Assembly: GCA_943788695.1 (NCBI GenBank)
Contig: CALSRG010000001.1
Location: forward strand, 806,001 to 870,000
Source: an uncultured Flavobacteriaceae bacterium
Lineage (GTDB): Bacteria; Bacteroidota; Bacteroidia; Flavobacteriales; Flavobacteriaceae
DNA: 64,000 bases
Direction: 5' to 3'
Below are positions 16,890 through 27,266 of the stretch, in pieces; the stretch's first letter is position 1; each line of letters opens with the position of its first letter. The position numbers and the translations under genes are program-made. The notes beneath the pieces are model-generated. The model saw nothing but the letters and a program-made list of their open reading frames with translations. It searched no databases and was not told the DNA's origin.

Positions 16890-19010
16890 ATGGCCAGAGA
16901 TTTAAAATTGACAAGAAATATTGGAATTGCAGCTCACATTGATGCTGGAAAAACAACAACTACCGAACGTATTTTGTACTACACTGGTGTTTCTCATAAA
17001 ATTGGAGAAGTACACGATGGAGCTGCAACTATGGACTGGATGGAGCAAGAGCAGGAACGAGGTATTACAATCACTTCGGCTGCAACAACCTGTTCTTGGG
17101 AATTTCCAACTGAAAATGGAAAACCTACAGCTGATGCTTTAAAATACCATTTCAACATTATAGACACCCCGGGTCACGTTGACTTCACAGTTGAAGTAAA
17201 CCGCTCGTTACGTGTTTTAGATGGTTTGGTTTTCTTATTTAGCGCCGTTGATGGTGTTGAACCTCAATCAGAAACAAACTGGCGTTTGGCCGACAACTAC
17301 AAGGTGCCTCGTATGGGCTTTGTAAATAAAATGGATCGTCAAGGATCAAACTTTTTGGCGGTATGTCAGCAAGTAAAGGATATGTTAGGATCAAATGCTG
17401 TTCCAATCGTATTGCCAATCGGTGATGAAGCAGACTTTAGAGGCGTCATCGATTTGGTCAAAAACCGTGCTATTGTTTGGCATGAAGATTCTATGGGTGC
17501 TACTTTTGACGTCATTGATATCCCAGAGGATATGAAAGAAGAAACACGTAAATATCGTGCTTTACTTATTGAAGAGGTTGCTGGATATGATGAAAACCTT
17601 CTTGAAAAATTCATGGAAGATGAAGATTCAATTACTGAAGATGAAGTTCACGCAGCACTCCGTGCAGCGGTTATGGATATGTCAATCATTCCGATGATAT
17701 GTGGTTCAGCCTTTAAAAATAAAGGTGTTCAGTTTCTGTTAGATGCGGTATGTCGTTATCTTCCGTCTCCAATGGATAAAGAAGGAATTGAAGGTACAGA
17801 TCCTGATACAGGAGAGTCTATTTCAAGAAAGCCGAGTGTTGACGAGCCTTTTGCAGCTTTAGCATTTAAAATTGCTACTGATCCATTTGTTGGACGATTA
17901 GCATTCTTCCGAAGCTATTCAGGTCGTTTAGATGCAGGTTCTTATGTTTTGAACAATCGCTCAGGAAAAAAAGAACGTATTTCACGTATCTATCAAATGC
18001 ATTCTAACAAACAAAACGCAATCGATTTCATCGAGGCGGGTGATATTGGAGCTGCTGTTGGATTTAAAGACATTAAAACCGGAGACACTTTATCTGACGA
18101 AAAACATCCTATAGTTTTAGAAAGCATGGACTTTCCAGACCCAGTAATTGGTATTGCCGTTGAGCCAAAAACTAAAGCAGATGTCGATAAATTAGGCATG
18201 TCATTAGCTAAATTGGCTGAAGAGGATCCAACCTTTACTGTTCGTACTGATGAGGCTTCCGGACAGACTATCATTTCGGGAATGGGCGAGCTCCACCTAG
18301 ACATTATCGTTGACCGTTTAAGACGAGAGTTTAAAGTAGAGGTCAATCAAGGTCAGCCACAAGTTGAGTATAAAGAAGCAATCACTCAAGCTGCCGAACA
18401 CCGGGAAGTTTATAAAAAACAATCTGGTGGACGTGGTAAATTTGCGGATATTGTATTTACACTTGAACCAGCCGAAGAAGGAAAAGTTGGTTTGGAATTT
18501 GTATCTGCAATTAAAGGTGGTAACATTCCTAAAGAATTTGTGCCATCTGTTGAGAAGGGATTCAAAATGGCGATGATCAACGGACCACTTGCGGGCTATG
18601 AAGTTGATGCCATGAAAGTAACTCTTACTGATGGTTCCTACCATGATGTGGATTCGGATCAATTATCGTTTGAGTTGGCTGCCAAACTTGGGTTTAAAGC
18701 TGCTGCAAAAGCCGCTAAAGCCGTAATTATGGAGCCGTTAATGAAACTTGAAGTATTAACTCCTGAGGAAAATATGGGAGATATTGTGGGTGACTTGAAT
18801 CGCCGTCGTGGACAAGTTAACGACATGGGTGACCGTGCGGGATCCAAAGTAGTTAAAGCCATTGTGCCATTATCGGAGATGTTTGGTTATGTAACTTCTC
18901 TTCGAACCTTATCGTCTGGTCGTGCAACATCTACTATGGAATTTTCGCATTATGCCGAAACTCCAAGTAATATATCAGAAGAAGTAATTAAAGCAGCTAA
19001 AGGCCTTTAG
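16890..19010 (+). CDS. fusA: Elongation factor G
   Basis: A translocation GTPase of 706 residues. G1 is [12 protein letters not shown] (15-26), the switch II/G3 DTPGH is at 92-96, and G4 NKMD is at 146-149. Domains II to V follow, with [23 protein letters not shown] at the start of domain III/IV and [23 protein letters not shown] in domain V. It uses GTP to move tRNA and mRNA on the ribosome after peptide-bond formation. It is located between rpsG and rpsJ, with 3 and 17-base gaps. Confidence 0.97.
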   Translation: MARDLKLTRNIGIAAHIDAGKTTTTERILYYTGVSHKIGEVHDGAATMDWMEQEQERGITITSAATTCSWEFPTENGKPTADALKYHFNIIDTPGHVDFTVEVNRSLRVLDGLVFLFSAVDGVEPQSETNWRLADNYKVPRMGFVNKMDRQGSNFLAVCQQVKDMLGSNAVPIVLPIGDEADFRGVIDLVKNRAIVWHEDSMGATFDVIDIPEDMKEETRKYRALLIEEVAGYDENLLEKFMEDEDSITEDEVHAALRAAVMDMSIIPMICGSAFKNKGVQFLLDAVCRYLPSPMDKEGIEGTDPDTGESISRKPSVDEPFAALAFKIATDPFVGRLAFFRSYSGRLDAGSYVLNNRSGKKERISRIYQMHSNKQNAIDFIEAGDIGAAVGFKDIKTGDTLSDEKHPIVLESMDFPDPVIGIAVEPKTKADVDKLGMSLAKLAEEDPTFTVRTDEASGQTIISGMGELHLDIIVDRLRREFKVEVNQGQPQVEYKEAITQAAEHREVYKKQSGGRGKFADIVFTLEPAEEGKVGLEFVSAIKGGNIPKEFVPSVEKGFKMAMINGPLAGYEVDAMKVTLTDGSYHDVDSDQLSFELAAKLGFKAAAKAAKAVIMEPLMKLEVLTPEENMGDIVGDLNRRRGQVNDMGDRAGSKVVKAIVPLSEMFGYVTSLRTLSSGRATSTMEFSHYAETPSNISEEVIKAAKGL

Positions 19011-19027
19011 GCAGAAATTTTTAAGAC

Positions 19028-19333
19028 ATGAGTCAAAAAATTAGAATTAAATTAAAATCTTACGATCACAGCTTGGTGGACAAGTCAGCAGAGAAGATCG
19101 TTAAAACGGTAAAAAGTACTGGTGCTGTTGTTACTGGACCAATTCCTTTGCCTACCCACAAGAAAATCTTTACAGTTTTGCGTTCACCTCACGTGAACAA
19201 AAAAGCAAGAGAGCAATTTCAATTGAGTTCCTATAAGCGTTTACTTGACATCTACAGTTCATCAAGTAAGACGATTGATGCTCTAATGAAACTTGAATTG
19301 CCTAGTGGTGTAGAAGTTGAAATTAAGGTATAA
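19028..19333 (+). CDS. rpsJ: 30S ribosomal protein S10
   Basis: uS10 is a 30S head protein that can also bind NusB in antitermination. The 101 residues contain [26 protein letters not shown] and the loop GPIPLPT, all typical. Here it ends the str transcript: a terminator hairpin lies 25 bases downstream, so it is separated from the rest of the S10 genes. Confidence 0.96.
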   Translation: MSQKIRIKLKSYDHSLVDKSAEKIVKTVKSTGAVVTGPIPLPTHKKIFTVLRSPHVNKKAREQFQLSSYKRLLDIYSSSSKTIDALMKLELPSGVEVEIKV

Positions 19334-19356
19334 TTTTATTTCTCAAAAATTGAATT

Positions 19357-19385
19357 AAAAAGAACTGCTTGCGGTTCTTTTTTTT
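19357..19385 (+). terminator. Intrinsic terminator after rpsJ
   Basis: A hairpin with arms AAAGAAC and GTTCTTT around the loop TGCTTGCG is followed by T residues to 19385. It closes the str operon or reduces read-through into rplC, whose own promoter follows at 19489-19518. Confidence 0.75.
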
Positions 19386-19488
19386 GTCTCAGTTAGTTTT
19401 GACGAATCTTCATTAATTACTTTTCGATGATTTGTATAAATTGAATGTAAATAGCATTCATTTTAGGTCAAAATAATTGACGAATAGC

Positions 19489-19518
19489 TTGAGAATAGAG
19501 AAAAAAACAATACATTTG
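19489..19518 (+). promoter_or_regulatory. Promoter of the rplC ribosomal operon
   Basis: TTG at 19489-19491 and a perfect TACATTTG at 19511-19518 are separated by 19 bases. The expected transcription start is near 19522, leaving a leader of roughly 160 bases to ATG 19685. Confidence 0.85.
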
Positions 19519-19558
19519 CAGCTCTAAAAACACGGGGAAGGCCTGTTATTGGAGTTTT

Positions 19559-19577
19559 CTTGTTGGTTTTCAACAAG
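19559..19577 (+). ncRNA. Leader hairpin 1 of rplC
   Basis: A perfect 7-bp stem, CTTGTTG and CAACAAG, with the five-base loop GTTTT. It is the first clear helix in the rplC leader. It could be a binding site for a ribosomal protein such as L3 or L4, but that is inference. Confidence 0.5.
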
Positions 19578-19594
19578 TTACATGTCCTGAGCTT

Positions 19595-19654
19595 ATGGCG
19601 AAGGAAAAACGGAAAAAATATAATCTCAGGGTTGAAATTATATTTCGACCCTAA
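19595..19654 (+). CDS. Possible 19-residue basic leader peptide upstream of rplC
   Basis: ATG 19595 opens an ORF beginning MAKEKRKKYN and ending RP, with eight Lys/Arg among 19 residues. Its stop TAA (19652-19654) begins at the last base of the terminator-like stem. A translating ribosome would therefore unfold that hairpin. Such a layout is known from attenuation leaders, but one short ORF can arise by chance and no translation evidence is available. Confidence 0.35.
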   Translation: MAKEKRKKYNLRVEIIFRP

Positions 19655-19660
19655 TTTTTT
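19628..19660 (+). terminator. Attenuator-like hairpin in the rplC leader
   Basis: AGGGTTGAAA (19628-19637) pairs with TTTCGACCCT (19643-19652) through ten pairs including one G-U, with the loop TTATA. TTTTTT follows at 19655-19660. It has the form of an intrinsic terminator, 25 bases before the rplC start, and so could halt transcription of the whole ribosomal operon. Confidence 0.6.
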
Positions 19661-19684
19661 AAATAAAACAATAAATAAAACACA

Positions 19685-20302
19685 ATGTCTGGGTTAATTG
19701 GAAAAAAAATTGGAATGACCAGCATCTATAACGAGAACGGAAAGAATCTCCCGTGTACTGTTATTGAAGTAGGTCCTTGCGTTGTTACCCAAGTCAGAAC
19801 CGAAGAAGTGGATGGTTATTCCGCACTTCAGTTAGGTTTCGATGACAAGACAGATAAGAGTGCTGTAAAAGCCGAAGTCGGTCATGCTAAAAAAGCTGGC
19901 ACAACTGTCAAGTCGAAAGTCGCTGAATTCAAAGGTTTTGATGCGGAATACAAGTTAGGTGATACAATCACTGTAGATCTTTTTAAAGAAGGAGAATTTG
20001 TTGATGTGTCGGCAACATCTAAAGGTAAAGGTTTTCAGGGTGTTGTAAAGCGTCATGGATTTGCAGGTGTCGGGCAGGCCACGCATGGTCAACATAACCG
20101 TTTAAGAGCTCCCGGTTCTATTGGAGCGGCGTCTTATCCTGCACGTGTCTTTAAGGGCATGCGTATGGCTGGTCGTATGGGAAATGAGAAAGTAACTGTT
20201 CAAAACCTACGGGTGTTGAAAGTTATGCCAGAGAAAAACATCCTAGTTGTTAAAGGTTGTGTTCCTGGTCACAAAAATACTTATGTAACAATTTCCAAGT
20301 AA
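19685..20302 (+). CDS. rplC: 50S ribosomal protein L3
   Basis: uL3 folds near the peptidyl-transferase centre and begins 50S assembly. The 205 residues start [18 protein letters not shown], and the internal loop [20 protein letters not shown] reaches toward the 23S core. It is the first gene after the structured leader. Its stop TAA shares one base with the rplD ATG. Confidence 0.97.
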   Translation: MSGLIGKKIGMTSIYNENGKNLPCTVIEVGPCVVTQVRTEEVDGYSALQLGFDDKTDKSAVKAEVGHAKKAGTTVKSKVAEFKGFDAEYKLGDTITVDLFKEGEFVDVSATSKGKGFQGVVKRHGFAGVGQATHGQHNRLRAPGSIGAASYPARVFKGMRMAGRMGNEKVTVQNLRVLKVMPEKNILVVKGCVPGHKNTYVTISK

Positions 20303-20931
20303 TGAAGATAGCAGTTAAAGACATCAAAGGAAATGACACAGGTCGTTCGGTAGATTTACCGAAGGAAGTGTTTGTAATAGAGCCTAACAATCATGCGATT
20401 TATTTGGATGTGAAACAATATTTGGCCAATCAACGTCAAGGTACTCACAAGGCAAAAGAGAAAGCAGAGATTACAGGTAGTACTAGAAAAATTAAGAAAC
20501 AAAAAGGTACAGGTACGGCGCGTGCTGGTAGTATCAAATCTGGCGTGTTTAGAGGTGGAGGTCGCTTTTTTGGTCCAAGACCCAGAAATTACGGCTTCAA
20601 ATTGAACAAGAACACCAAACGTTTGGCTCGTAAATCAGCTTTAAGTCTGAAAGCAAGTGAAAAGGCTATCGTTGTTATAGAAGATTTTAAAATGGATACT
20701 CCAAAAACGCAAGATTTTAGAGCAATCTTGACTGCATTAAATATAGCAGATAAGAAATCTTTATTTGTGACTTCTGATTTAAATAAGAATGTTTATCTCT
20801 CATCACGAAACTTGACCAATTCTAAGGTAGTTGTGAATTCGGAATTAAACACTTATGCCATCATGAACACCAATGCTTTGGTATTGTGTGAAAGTGCGAT
20901 TGCAGGAATCGAAACTAATTTAAGCAAATAA
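20302..20931 (+). CDS. rplD: 50S ribosomal protein L4
   Basis: uL4 lines the exit tunnel, and in E. coli it also represses the S10 operon through the leader RNA. ATG 20302, overlapping the rplC stop, gives 209 residues. An ORF start at 20257 is upstream shadow. The tunnel loop is KIKKQKGTGTARAGSIKSGVFRGGG. L4 is one candidate ligand for the leader upstream of rplC. Confidence 0.96.
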   Translation: MKIAVKDIKGNDTGRSVDLPKEVFVIEPNNHAIYLDVKQYLANQRQGTHKAKEKAEITGSTRKIKKQKGTGTARAGSIKSGVFRGGGRFFGPRPRNYGFKLNKNTKRLARKSALSLKASEKAIVVIEDFKMDTPKTQDFRAILTALNIADKKSLFVTSDLNKNVYLSSRNLTNSKVVVNSELNTYAIMNTNALVLCESAIAGIETNLSK

Positions 20932-20938
20932 TTAAGTC

Positions 20939-21229
20939 ATGAGTATTGTAATCAGACCTATTATTACCGAAAAGGCATCAGCCGCAAGTGAGCGCTTTAA
21001 CCGTTACAGTTTTGAAGTAGCACCACGAGCTAATAAAATTGAAATTAAAAACGCAATAGAATCCGCCTATGGTGTGTCTGTGGACAAAGTTCGTACTCTT
21101 ATCGTACGTCCTGAGCGTCGCACACGTCATACGAAATCTGGTTTGCAGCACAGTAAATCTGTTGTTGTTAAAAAAGCTATCGTCCAGTTGGTCGAAGGTG
21201 AAACCTTGGATCTTTACGGAAACTTATAA
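20939..21229 (+). CDS. rplW: 50S ribosomal protein L23
   Basis: uL23 sits at the tunnel exit and docks trigger factor and SRP. The 96 residues include IIRPIITEKAS-like opening (here VIRPIITEKAS) and YSFEVAPRANKIEIKNAIE. It lies 7 bases after rplD and 10 before rplB. Confidence 0.95.
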   Translation: MSIVIRPIITEKASAASERFNRYSFEVAPRANKIEIKNAIESAYGVSVDKVRTLIVRPERRTRHTKSGLQHSKSVVVKKAIVQLVEGETLDLYGNL

Positions 21230-21239
21230 GTAGGCAACA

Positions 21240-22064
21240 ATGGCAACAAGAAAACTAAAACCGATTACCCCGGGACAACGATTTAGAGTTGTTAATGGAT
21301 TTGACGCTATCACAACAGATAAGCCTGAAAAAAGCTTGATCTCTTCGATAAAGCGTTCAGGGGGTCGTAATAATACAGGTAAAATGACCATGCGCCATAT
21401 CGGTGGTGGTCATAAAAAACGTTACAGAATCATTGATTTTAAACGTGATAAATCATCCATACCTGCTGAAGTAATGTCTATCGAGTATGATCCAAATCGT
21501 ACTGCTTTTATTGCTTTAGTGAAGTATACAGATGGAGAGAAACGTTATATTGTAGCTCAAAACGGTCTGACTGTCGGGCAAACTATTGTATCTGGTGAAG
21601 GTGCTGCTCCTGAAATAGGAAATGCCATGCCTTTAAGTGAGATTCCTTTGGGAACGATCATTTCATGTGTTGAAATGCAACCAGGACATGGTGCTGTTCT
21701 TGCCCGTTCTGCTGGTACATTTGCGCAATTAATGGCTCGTGATGGAAAATATGCCACTATAAAATTGCCATCAGGTGAAACTAGAATGATCATGACGAAC
21801 TGTATTGCAACCATTGGTGTTGTTTCTAATTCAGATCATCAATTGTTAGTTTCAGGTAAGGCCGGTCGAAGTCGATGGTTGGGTCGCCGCCCACGTACAC
21901 GTCCAGTAGCCATGAACCCAGTAGATCATCCAATGGGTGGTGGAGAAGGTCGTGCTTCTGGGGGTCATCCTCGTTCGCGTAATGGAATACCTGCTAAAGG
22001 ATTCCGTACCCGAAATAAAAATAAAGCAAGCAATAAATTCATTATTGAACGTCGTAAGAAATAG
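21240..22064 (+). CDS. rplB: 50S ribosomal protein L2
   Basis: uL2 is the largest core 50S protein and is needed for peptidyl-transferase activity and subunit joining. The 274 residues include [15 protein letters not shown] and the catalytic-core neighbour [14 protein letters not shown] with its conserved histidine. Length and order within the operon are normal. Confidence 0.97.
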   Translation: MATRKLKPITPGQRFRVVNGFDAITTDKPEKSLISSIKRSGGRNNTGKMTMRHIGGGHKKRYRIIDFKRDKSSIPAEVMSIEYDPNRTAFIALVKYTDGEKRYIVAQNGLTVGQTIVSGEGAAPEIGNAMPLSEIPLGTIISCVEMQPGHGAVLARSAGTFAQLMARDGKYATIKLPSGETRMIMTNCIATIGVVSNSDHQLLVSGKAGRSRWLGRRPRTRPVAMNPVDHPMGGGEGRASGGHPRSRNGIPAKGFRTRNKNKASNKFIIERRKK

Positions 22065-22070
22065 AACAAT

Positions 22071-22349
22071 ATGTCAAGATCATTAAAAAAAGGACCTTAC
22101 GTTCACTATAAACTTGAGAAGAAAGTAGCAGAAAATGTTGCTTCAAACAAAAAGGCTGTTATTAAGACTTGGTCTCGTGCCAGTATGATTACTCCAGATT
22201 TTGTTGGTCAAACTTTTGCAGTGCACAATGGACGTCAATTTGTACCAGTATATGTCACTGAAAACATGGTAGGTCACAAATTAGGAGAATTTTCACCAAC
22301 CCGGTCGTTCAGAGGTCATGCTGGTGCAAAAAATAAAGGCAAAAAATAA
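22071..22349 (+). CDS. rpsS: 30S ribosomal protein S19
   Basis: uS19 in the 30S head contacts S13 and the A-site region. The 92 residues start [15 protein letters not shown] and contain [23 protein letters not shown] and [16 protein letters not shown], all diagnostic. It lies 6 bases after rplB. Confidence 0.96.
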   Translation: MSRSLKKGPYVHYKLEKKVAENVASNKKAVIKTWSRASMITPDFVGQTFAVHNGRQFVPVYVTENMVGHKLGEFSPTRSFRGHAGAKNKGKK

Positions 22350-22354
22350 TAGCT

Positions 22355-22765
22355 ATGGGAAGTCGTAAAAATCAAATGGCTGAAACTATTAAGGCCGATA
22401 AAAGAGACGTGGCATTTGCCAAACTGAATAATTATCCAAGCTCACCACGTAAAATGCGTTTGGTTGTTGATTTGGTGAGAGGCAAGCAAGTTGAGGACGC
22501 ACTTAATATCTTGAAATTTAGCAAGCAACATGCGGCTCGTCCGTTGATTACATTGTTGTTGTCAGCGATTTCGAATTGGCAAGCCAAGAATGAAGGATCT
22601 GACGTTGAGCAGGCCAATTTGTTTATAAAAGAAATTCGTGTGGACGGAGGAACAATGTTAAAACGTTTACGACCAGCGCCGCAAGGTCGTGCGCATCGTA
22701 TCAGAAAACGATCTAATCACGTTACACTTGTTCTCGGACAAACTATTAATACTGAAACTATCTAA
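22355..22765 (+). CDS. rplV: 50S ribosomal protein L22
   Basis: uL22 extends a beta-hairpin into the exit tunnel, where macrolide-resistance changes occur. The 136 residues start [13 protein letters not shown] and end in the hairpin tip [21 protein letters not shown]. The N-terminal extension before [17 protein letters not shown] is the form I associate with flavobacteria. Confidence 0.95.
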   Translation: MGSRKNQMAETIKADKRDVAFAKLNNYPSSPRKMRLVVDLVRGKQVEDALNILKFSKQHAARPLITLLLSAISNWQAKNEGSDVEQANLFIKEIRVDGGTMLKRLRPAPQGRAHRIRKRSNHVTLVLGQTINTETI

Positions 22766-22767
22766 TC

Positions 22768-23478
22768 ATGGGACAAAAAACGAATCCAATTGGTAACAGG
22801 TTAGGCATCATCAGAGGATGGGAATCAAACTGGTATGGTGGAAACGATTATGGCGATAAATTAGCCGAAGATGATAAAATACGTAAATACATCTATGCAC
22901 GTTTAGCTAAGGCTAGTGTATCTCGCGTTATTATTGAGCGTACTTTAAAATTAGTTACTGTTACCGTCACGACTGCCCGTCCAGGTATTATTATTGGAAA
23001 AGGTGGTCAAGAAGTTGATAAGCTTAAAGAGGAGCTGAAAAAGCTAACCGATAAAGAAGTTCAACTGAATATTATTGAGATCAAACGTCCAGAGGTTGAT
23101 GCTTATTTAGTAGGCATGAGCGTTGCACGTCAAATTGAAAGTCGTATTTCTTACAAGCGCGCAATCAAAATGGCAATTGCTGCGGCAATGCGCTTAAACG
23201 CTGAAGGTATTAAAATTCAGATTAGTGGTCGTTTGAACGGTGCTGAAATGGCACGTAACGAACATTTTAAAGAAGGACGTATTCCCTTGTCAACTTTTAG
23301 AGCTGATATAGACTATGCTCAAATTGAAGCTCATACTACCTATGGCCGATTAGGGATCAAGGTTTGGATCATGAAAGGAGAAGTATATGGTAAGCGTGAG
23401 TTGTCTCCACTTGTTGGATTGACTCAAAAACAATCAAAACCAGGTCGCGGCGGATCAAACCGACGTTCACGTAAATAA
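22768..23478 (+). CDS. rpsC: 30S ribosomal protein S3
   Basis: uS3 forms part of the mRNA entry tunnel. The 236 residues include a KH domain with the GxxG-type loop [15 protein letters not shown] and the C-terminal domain with [14 protein letters not shown] and [15 protein letters not shown]. The tail is basic, ending [11 protein letters not shown]. It starts 2 bases after rplV. Confidence 0.96.
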   Translation: MGQKTNPIGNRLGIIRGWESNWYGGNDYGDKLAEDDKIRKYIYARLAKASVSRVIIERTLKLVTVTVTTARPGIIIGKGGQEVDKLKEELKKLTDKEVQLNIIEIKRPEVDAYLVGMSVARQIESRISYKRAIKMAIAAAMRLNAEGIKIQISGRLNGAEMARNEHFKEGRIPLSTFRADIDYAQIEAHTTYGRLGIKVWIMKGEVYGKRELSPLVGLTQKQSKPGRGGSNRRSRK

Positions 23479-23496
23479 TTTAAATCGGATTGAAAA

Positions 23497-23916
23497 ATGT
23501 TACAACCGAAAAGAACTAAATTTAGAAAGTTACAAAAGGGCCGAATGAAAGGTAATTCTGGTCGTGGGCATCTGTTATCAAATGGCATGTTTGGTATCAA
23601 GGCCTTAGACTCGGTATTCATTACATCTCGTCAAATTGAGGCGGCTCGTATCGCAGCTACGCGTTATATGAAACGTGAAGGTCAACTTTGGATCAAAATA
23701 TTTCCAGACAAGCCTATTACTAAAAAGCCATTAGAGGTTCGTATGGGTAAAGGTAAAGGCGCTGTAGAATATTATGCTGCTGTGGTAAAGCCAGGTCGCA
23801 TATTATTTGAAGTAGGCGGGGTATCTGCGGAAGTTGCAAAAGAGGCTTTACGTCTTGCTGCTCAAAAACTGCCGGTTAAAACAAGATTTATCACTGCTCG
23901 AGATTTCGAAGCATAA
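23497..23916 (+). CDS. rplP: 50S ribosomal protein L16
   Basis: uL16 stabilises the A-site tRNA on the large subunit. The 139 residues start [20 protein letters not shown] and include [22 protein letters not shown] and [14 protein letters not shown]. It is preceded by an 18-base gap, with no other signal. Confidence 0.96.
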   Translation: MLQPKRTKFRKLQKGRMKGNSGRGHLLSNGMFGIKALDSVFITSRQIEAARIAATRYMKREGQLWIKIFPDKPITKKPLEVRMGKGKGAVEYYAAVVKPGRILFEVGGVSAEVAKEALRLAAQKLPVKTRFITARDFEA

Positions 23917-23926
23917 TTGACCGAAT

Positions 23927-24118
23927 ATGAAACAGTCAGAAATTAAAGAATTGTCATTAGAACAATTGGAAGAAAAGCTAGTTGCCATGAAAGGTGAGTA
24001 TGCTACTATGAAAGTGACACACGCCTTGACACCACTGGAAAATCCATTGTCATTGCGTAAGACGCGACGAAGTATTGCCCGTCTTGCAACTGAATTAACA
24101 AATAGAGCCATACAATAA
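23927..24118 (+). CDS. rpmC: 50S ribosomal protein L29
   Basis: uL29 is a small two-helix protein by the tunnel exit that interacts with L23. The 63 residues contain EIKELSLEQLEEKLVAMKGEY and NPLSLRKTRRSIARLATEL, both conserved. It lies 10 bases after rplP. Confidence 0.94.
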   Translation: MKQSEIKELSLEQLEEKLVAMKGEYATMKVTHALTPLENPLSLRKTRRSIARLATELTNRAIQ

Positions 24119-24134
24119 AGTATCGATCTGAGCT

Positions 24135-24392
24135 ATGGAAAATAGAAATTTAAGAAAAGAGCGTATCGGTGTAGTCACCAGCAATAAGATGCAAAAGTCT
24201 ATTGTTGTAGCCGAAGTCAAAAAAGTTAAACATCCCATGTACGGTAAATTCGTTTTGAAAACGAAAAAGTATGTGGCACATGACGAGACGAATGACTGCA
24301 ACATTGGAGATACAGTTAAAATCATGGAAACCCGTCCTTTGAGTAAATCAAAGTGCTGGAGACTTGTAGAAATTATCGAAAGAGCGAAATAA
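24135..24392 (+). CDS. rpsQ: 30S ribosomal protein S17
   Basis: uS17 is a primary 16S-binding protein with an OB fold. The 85 residues include [16 protein letters not shown] and [21 protein letters not shown]. The stop lies one base before the rplN ATG. Confidence 0.95.
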   Translation: MENRNLRKERIGVVTSNKMQKSIVVAEVKKVKHPMYGKFVLKTKKYVAHDETNDCNIGDTVKIMETRPLSKSKCWRLVEIIERAK

Positions 24393-24393
24393 T

Positions 24394-24762
24394 ATGTTAC
24401 AGCAAGAATCTAGATTGAAGGTTGCGGATAACACAGGAGCTAAAGAGGTCTTGACTATCCGTGTTTTAGGAGGAACTAAGCGTCGTTACGCTTCTGTAGG
24501 TGACAAAATTGTTGTCACGGTCAAAGAAGCTACTCCAAATGGTAATGTTAAGAAAGGTACAGTGTCAACAGCTGTTGTCGTTCGTACGGTAAAAGAAGTA
24601 CGTCGTCCTGATGGCTCGTATATCCGATTTGACGATAATGCTTGTGTGCTGTTAAATCCAACTGGCGAAATGAGAGGTACACGTGTTTTTGGTCCTGTTG
24701 CCAGAGAATTGCGCGACAAGCAATTTATGAAAATCGTTTCACTAGCCCCTGAGGTGCTTTAA
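24394..24762 (+). CDS. rplN: 50S ribosomal protein L14
   Basis: uL14 forms intersubunit bridge B8 and binds the silencing factor RsfS. The 122 residues start [18 protein letters not shown] and include [21 protein letters not shown], which is nearly invariant. It is followed by rplX after 12 bases. Confidence 0.96.
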   Translation: MLQQESRLKVADNTGAKEVLTIRVLGGTKRRYASVGDKIVVTVKEATPNGNVKKGTVSTAVVVRTVKEVRRPDGSYIRFDDNACVLLNPTGEMRGTRVFGPVARELRDKQFMKIVSLAPEVL

Positions 24763-24774
24763 GGTTATAAAGAG

Positions 24775-25086
24775 ATGAATAAAATTAAACTAAGAACAGG
24801 AGATGTTGTTCGTGTGCTCGCAGGAGACCACAAAGGATCCGAAGGAAAAATTCTGAAAATCACCAAAGATAAATCAAAGGTGATAGTAGAAGGTGTCAAT
24901 ATGGTTAAAAAGCATAATAAACCTAGCGCTCAAAATCCTCAAGGTGGAATCATTGAAAAAGAAGCAGCAATGCACATTTCTAACTTATCGCTTATTTCCA
25001 AAGATGGTGCTGCTACCAGAGTAGGTTACCGCATGGAAAAAGACAAGAAAGTTCGATATGCTAAGAAAACTAACGACTTAATCTAA
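24775..25086 (+). CDS. rplX: 50S ribosomal protein L24
   Basis: uL24 initiates 50S assembly. The 103 residues contain a KOW motif, [18 protein letters not shown], followed by [13 protein letters not shown] and [17 protein letters not shown]. It is positioned between rplN and rplE as usual. Confidence 0.95.
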   Translation: MNKIKLRTGDVVRVLAGDHKGSEGKILKITKDKSKVIVEGVNMVKKHNKPSAQNPQGGIIEKEAAMHISNLSLISKDGAATRVGYRMEKDKKVRYAKKTNDLI

Positions 25087-25091
25087 TCGTC

Positions 25092-25643
25092 ATGTCATAC
25101 GTACCAAGATTAAAACAAGAATATAAGGAACGCGTTGTTGCGGCTCTTAAAGAAGAATTTGGTTACAAAAGTGTAATGCAAGTTCCAAAATTGGAAAAAA
25201 TAGTCATTTCGCGTGGTGTAGGTGCTGCTGTAGCAGATAAGAAACTTATCGATTATGCAGCTGATGAAATTACTCGGATTGCTGGTCAAAAGGCAATAAC
25301 TACAATGTCTAAGAAAGATGTTGCTTCTTTTAAACTTCGTAAGGGAATGCCAATTGGTGTTAAAGTAACCCTTAGAGGCGAGCGCATGTATGAATTTTTA
25401 GACCGACTCGTAACTACAGCCTTACCTCGTGTTCGAGACTTTAATGGCATCAAAGCCACAGGTTTTGATGGTCGTGGAAACTATAGTCTTGGCGTTGTAG
25501 AACAGATCATATTTCCTGAAATTAATATTGATCAGGTTAATAAAATTGATGGTATGGACATTACATTTGTGACTACAGCTCCAACCGATAAAGAAGCTAA
25601 ATCATTATTAACCGAACTCGGTTTACCTTTTAAAAAGAACTAA
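25092..25643 (+). CDS. rplE: 50S ribosomal protein L5
   Basis: uL5 binds 5S rRNA and bridges to the 30S head. The 183 residues include [17 protein letters not shown], the loop [17 protein letters not shown] and [20 protein letters not shown]. The rpsN ATG starts one base after its stop codon. Confidence 0.96.
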   Translation: MSYVPRLKQEYKERVVAALKEEFGYKSVMQVPKLEKIVISRGVGAAVADKKLIDYAADEITRIAGQKAITTMSKKDVASFKLRKGMPIGVKVTLRGERMYEFLDRLVTTALPRVRDFNGIKATGFDGRGNYSLGVVEQIIFPEINIDQVNKIDGMDITFVTTAPTDKEAKSLLTELGLPFKKN

Positions 25644-25644
25644 G

Positions 25645-25914
25645 ATGGCAAAAGAATCAATGAAAGCACGCGAAGTAAAGCGCGCAAAAACGGTTGCAAC
25701 TTACGCTGAGAAACGTAAAGCTTTGAAAGAAGCTGGAGATTTTGAAGCATTGCAAAAACTGCCTAAAAACGCTTCTCCAATTCGTATGCACAACCGCTGC
25801 AAATTGACCGGACGTCCTAAAGGATATATGCGTACTTTCGGCCTTTCACGTGTGATGTTCCGTGAGATGGCAAATAAAGGACTTATTCCAGGAGTTAAAA
25901 AAGCAAGTTGGTAA
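25645..25914 (+). CDS. rpsN: 30S ribosomal protein S14, zinc-independent form
   Basis: uS14 of the 30S head. At 89 residues with no CxxC zinc ribbon it is the long, zinc-independent type; the segment [30 protein letters not shown] keeps the core RNA-binding residues. This suits an operon that must run under zinc shortage. It is followed by rpsH after 22 bases. Confidence 0.95.
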   Translation: MAKESMKAREVKRAKTVATYAEKRKALKEAGDFEALQKLPKNASPIRMHNRCKLTGRPKGYMRTFGLSRVMFREMANKGLIPGVKKASW

Positions 25915-25936
25915 ACCATATTTAAATCAGCAAAAC

Positions 25937-26335
25937 ATGTACACAGATCCTATTGCAGATTATTTGACACGCGTTCGCAATGCCATTGGTGCTCAGCACC
26001 GCGTTGTGAATATTCCAGCGTCAAATTTGAAAAAAGAAATCACTAAAATATTGTTCGATCAGGGCTATATTTTGAGCTATAAATTTGAAGACGATGGTGT
26101 TCAAGGAAATATTAAAATCGCTCTAAAATATAAAGCCGAAACTAAAGAATCAGTAATTAAAGAAATCCAACGCATCAGTAGACCAGGGCTACGGAAGTAT
26201 TCCCATTCTGTCGATTTACCGAGAATTCTAAACGGTTTGGGTATTGCCATCATTTCAACCTCTAGAGGCGTTATGACTGACAAGCAGGCTCGTAGAGAAA
26301 ATGTAGGTGGCGAGGTTTTATGTTACGTTTATTAG
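25937..26335 (+). CDS. rpsH: 30S ribosomal protein S8
   Basis: uS8 binds 16S helix 21 and in E. coli represses the spc operon. ATG 25937 ([18 protein letters not shown]) gives 132 residues; the upstream start at 25862 overlaps rpsN in another frame and is rejected. The C-terminal [33 protein letters not shown] is characteristic. Confidence 0.96.
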   Translation: MYTDPIADYLTRVRNAIGAQHRVVNIPASNLKKEITKILFDQGYILSYKFEDDGVQGNIKIALKYKAETKESVIKEIQRISRPGLRKYSHSVDLPRILNGLGIAIISTSRGVMTDKQARRENVGGEVLCYVY

Positions 26336-26349
26336 AAATATAAGAAATT

Positions 26350-26892
26350 ATGTCTAGAATAGGAAATAATCCAATCCCAGTGCCAAGTGGTGTTACTGTC
26401 TCCATTGAGAATAACATTTTAACAGTGAAGGGTAAATTGGGCGAATTGACGCAATCATACGAGCATGTTGAGATTACTTTTGAAGATAATGAATTACGTG
26501 TATCTCGTCCTTCGGATAGTAAAATTCATCGTACCATGCATGGTCTTTATCGATCATTGGTTAATAATATGGTTGAAGGTGTCTCCGAGGGATTTGAAAA
26601 GCAATTGGAGTTGGTTGGTGTAGGTTATCGTGCCAGCAATCAAGGTCAAAAACTAGAATTGGCTTTAGGTTTTTCTCACAACATAGTTCTTGACATTGCT
26701 CCTGAAGTAAAAGTTGAGACTGTTTCTGAAAAAGGAAAAAATCCAATTGTAAAACTAGTTTCTCATGACAAGCAATTAGTCGGTCAAGTGGCTGCCAAAA
26801 TACGTTCATTTAGAAAACCTGAACCTTACAAAGGGAAAGGTGTGAAATTTGTTGGCGAACAACTGAGAAGAAAAGCAGGTAAATCAGCATAA
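26350..26892 (+). CDS. rplF: 50S ribosomal protein L6
   Basis: uL6 lies by the sarcin-ricin loop and affects factor-dependent GTPase activity. The 180 residues form two repeated domains, and the C-terminal one ends [26 protein letters not shown], the signature segment. It is normally placed between rpsH and rplR. Confidence 0.96.
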   Translation: MSRIGNNPIPVPSGVTVSIENNILTVKGKLGELTQSYEHVEITFEDNELRVSRPSDSKIHRTMHGLYRSLVNNMVEGVSEGFEKQLELVGVGYRASNQGQKLELALGFSHNIVLDIAPEVKVETVSEKGKNPIVKLVSHDKQLVGQVAAKIRSFRKPEPYKGKGVKFVGEQLRRKAGKSA

Positions 26893-26903
26893 ATCATATT
26901 AGG

Positions 26904-27260
26904 ATGGGATTAACAAAACGCGAAAGAAGACTTCGCATCAAAAGTCGAATCAAGAAAACGGTGACTGGAACTCCAGAGCAACCAAGGCTTGCAGTTTTTC
27001 GTTCTAACAACGAAATTTATGCCCAAGTGATCGATGACGTCAATGGAAAAACTTTAGTGGCGGCTTCCTCACGGGACAAGGGTATTGCTGGTACTGCAGG
27101 AAATAAAACTGAAATTGCTGCCTTAGTGGGTAAATCAGTGGCAGAGAAGGCAGTAGCAGCAGGTATAGGTAAAATAGCCTTCGATCGTGGAGGTTCATTG
27201 TACCATGGAAGAGTTAAATCATTGGCAGACGGTGCCCGCAAAGGAGGACTTAAATTTTAA
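26904..27260 (+). CDS. rplR: 50S ribosomal protein L18
   Basis: uL18 carries 5S rRNA onto the 50S subunit. The 118 residues include the basic N-terminus [37 protein letters not shown] and a C-terminal [25 protein letters not shown]. It lies 6 bases before rpsE. Confidence 0.95.
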   Translation: MGLTKRERRLRIKSRIKKTVTGTPEQPRLAVFRSNNEIYAQVIDDVNGKTLVAASSRDKGIAGTAGNKTEIAALVGKSVAEKAVAAGIGKIAFDRGGSLYHGRVKSLADGARKGGLKF

Positions 27261-27266
27261 TAAGCT

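Larger units (their letters stand above)
19334..19684 (+). promoter_or_regulatory. 351-bp rpsJ-rplC intergenic region: terminator, promoter and rplC leader
   Basis: In order the region holds the rpsJ terminator; an AT-rich stretch with nothing recognisable (19386-19488); the rplC promoter; and a leader of about 160 bases. The leader has a CTTGTTG/CAACAAG hairpin (19559-19577), a 19-codon basic ORF (19595-19654) and an attenuator-like hairpin (19628-19652) followed by TTTTTT. Together these suggest ribosomal-protein or attenuation control of the S10-spc-alpha genes. Confidence 0.65.

Noticed and set aside
20257-20301. rplD start at 20257
   Set aside because: It lies in rplC in another frame; the conserved start at 20302 overlaps the rplC stop by one base.
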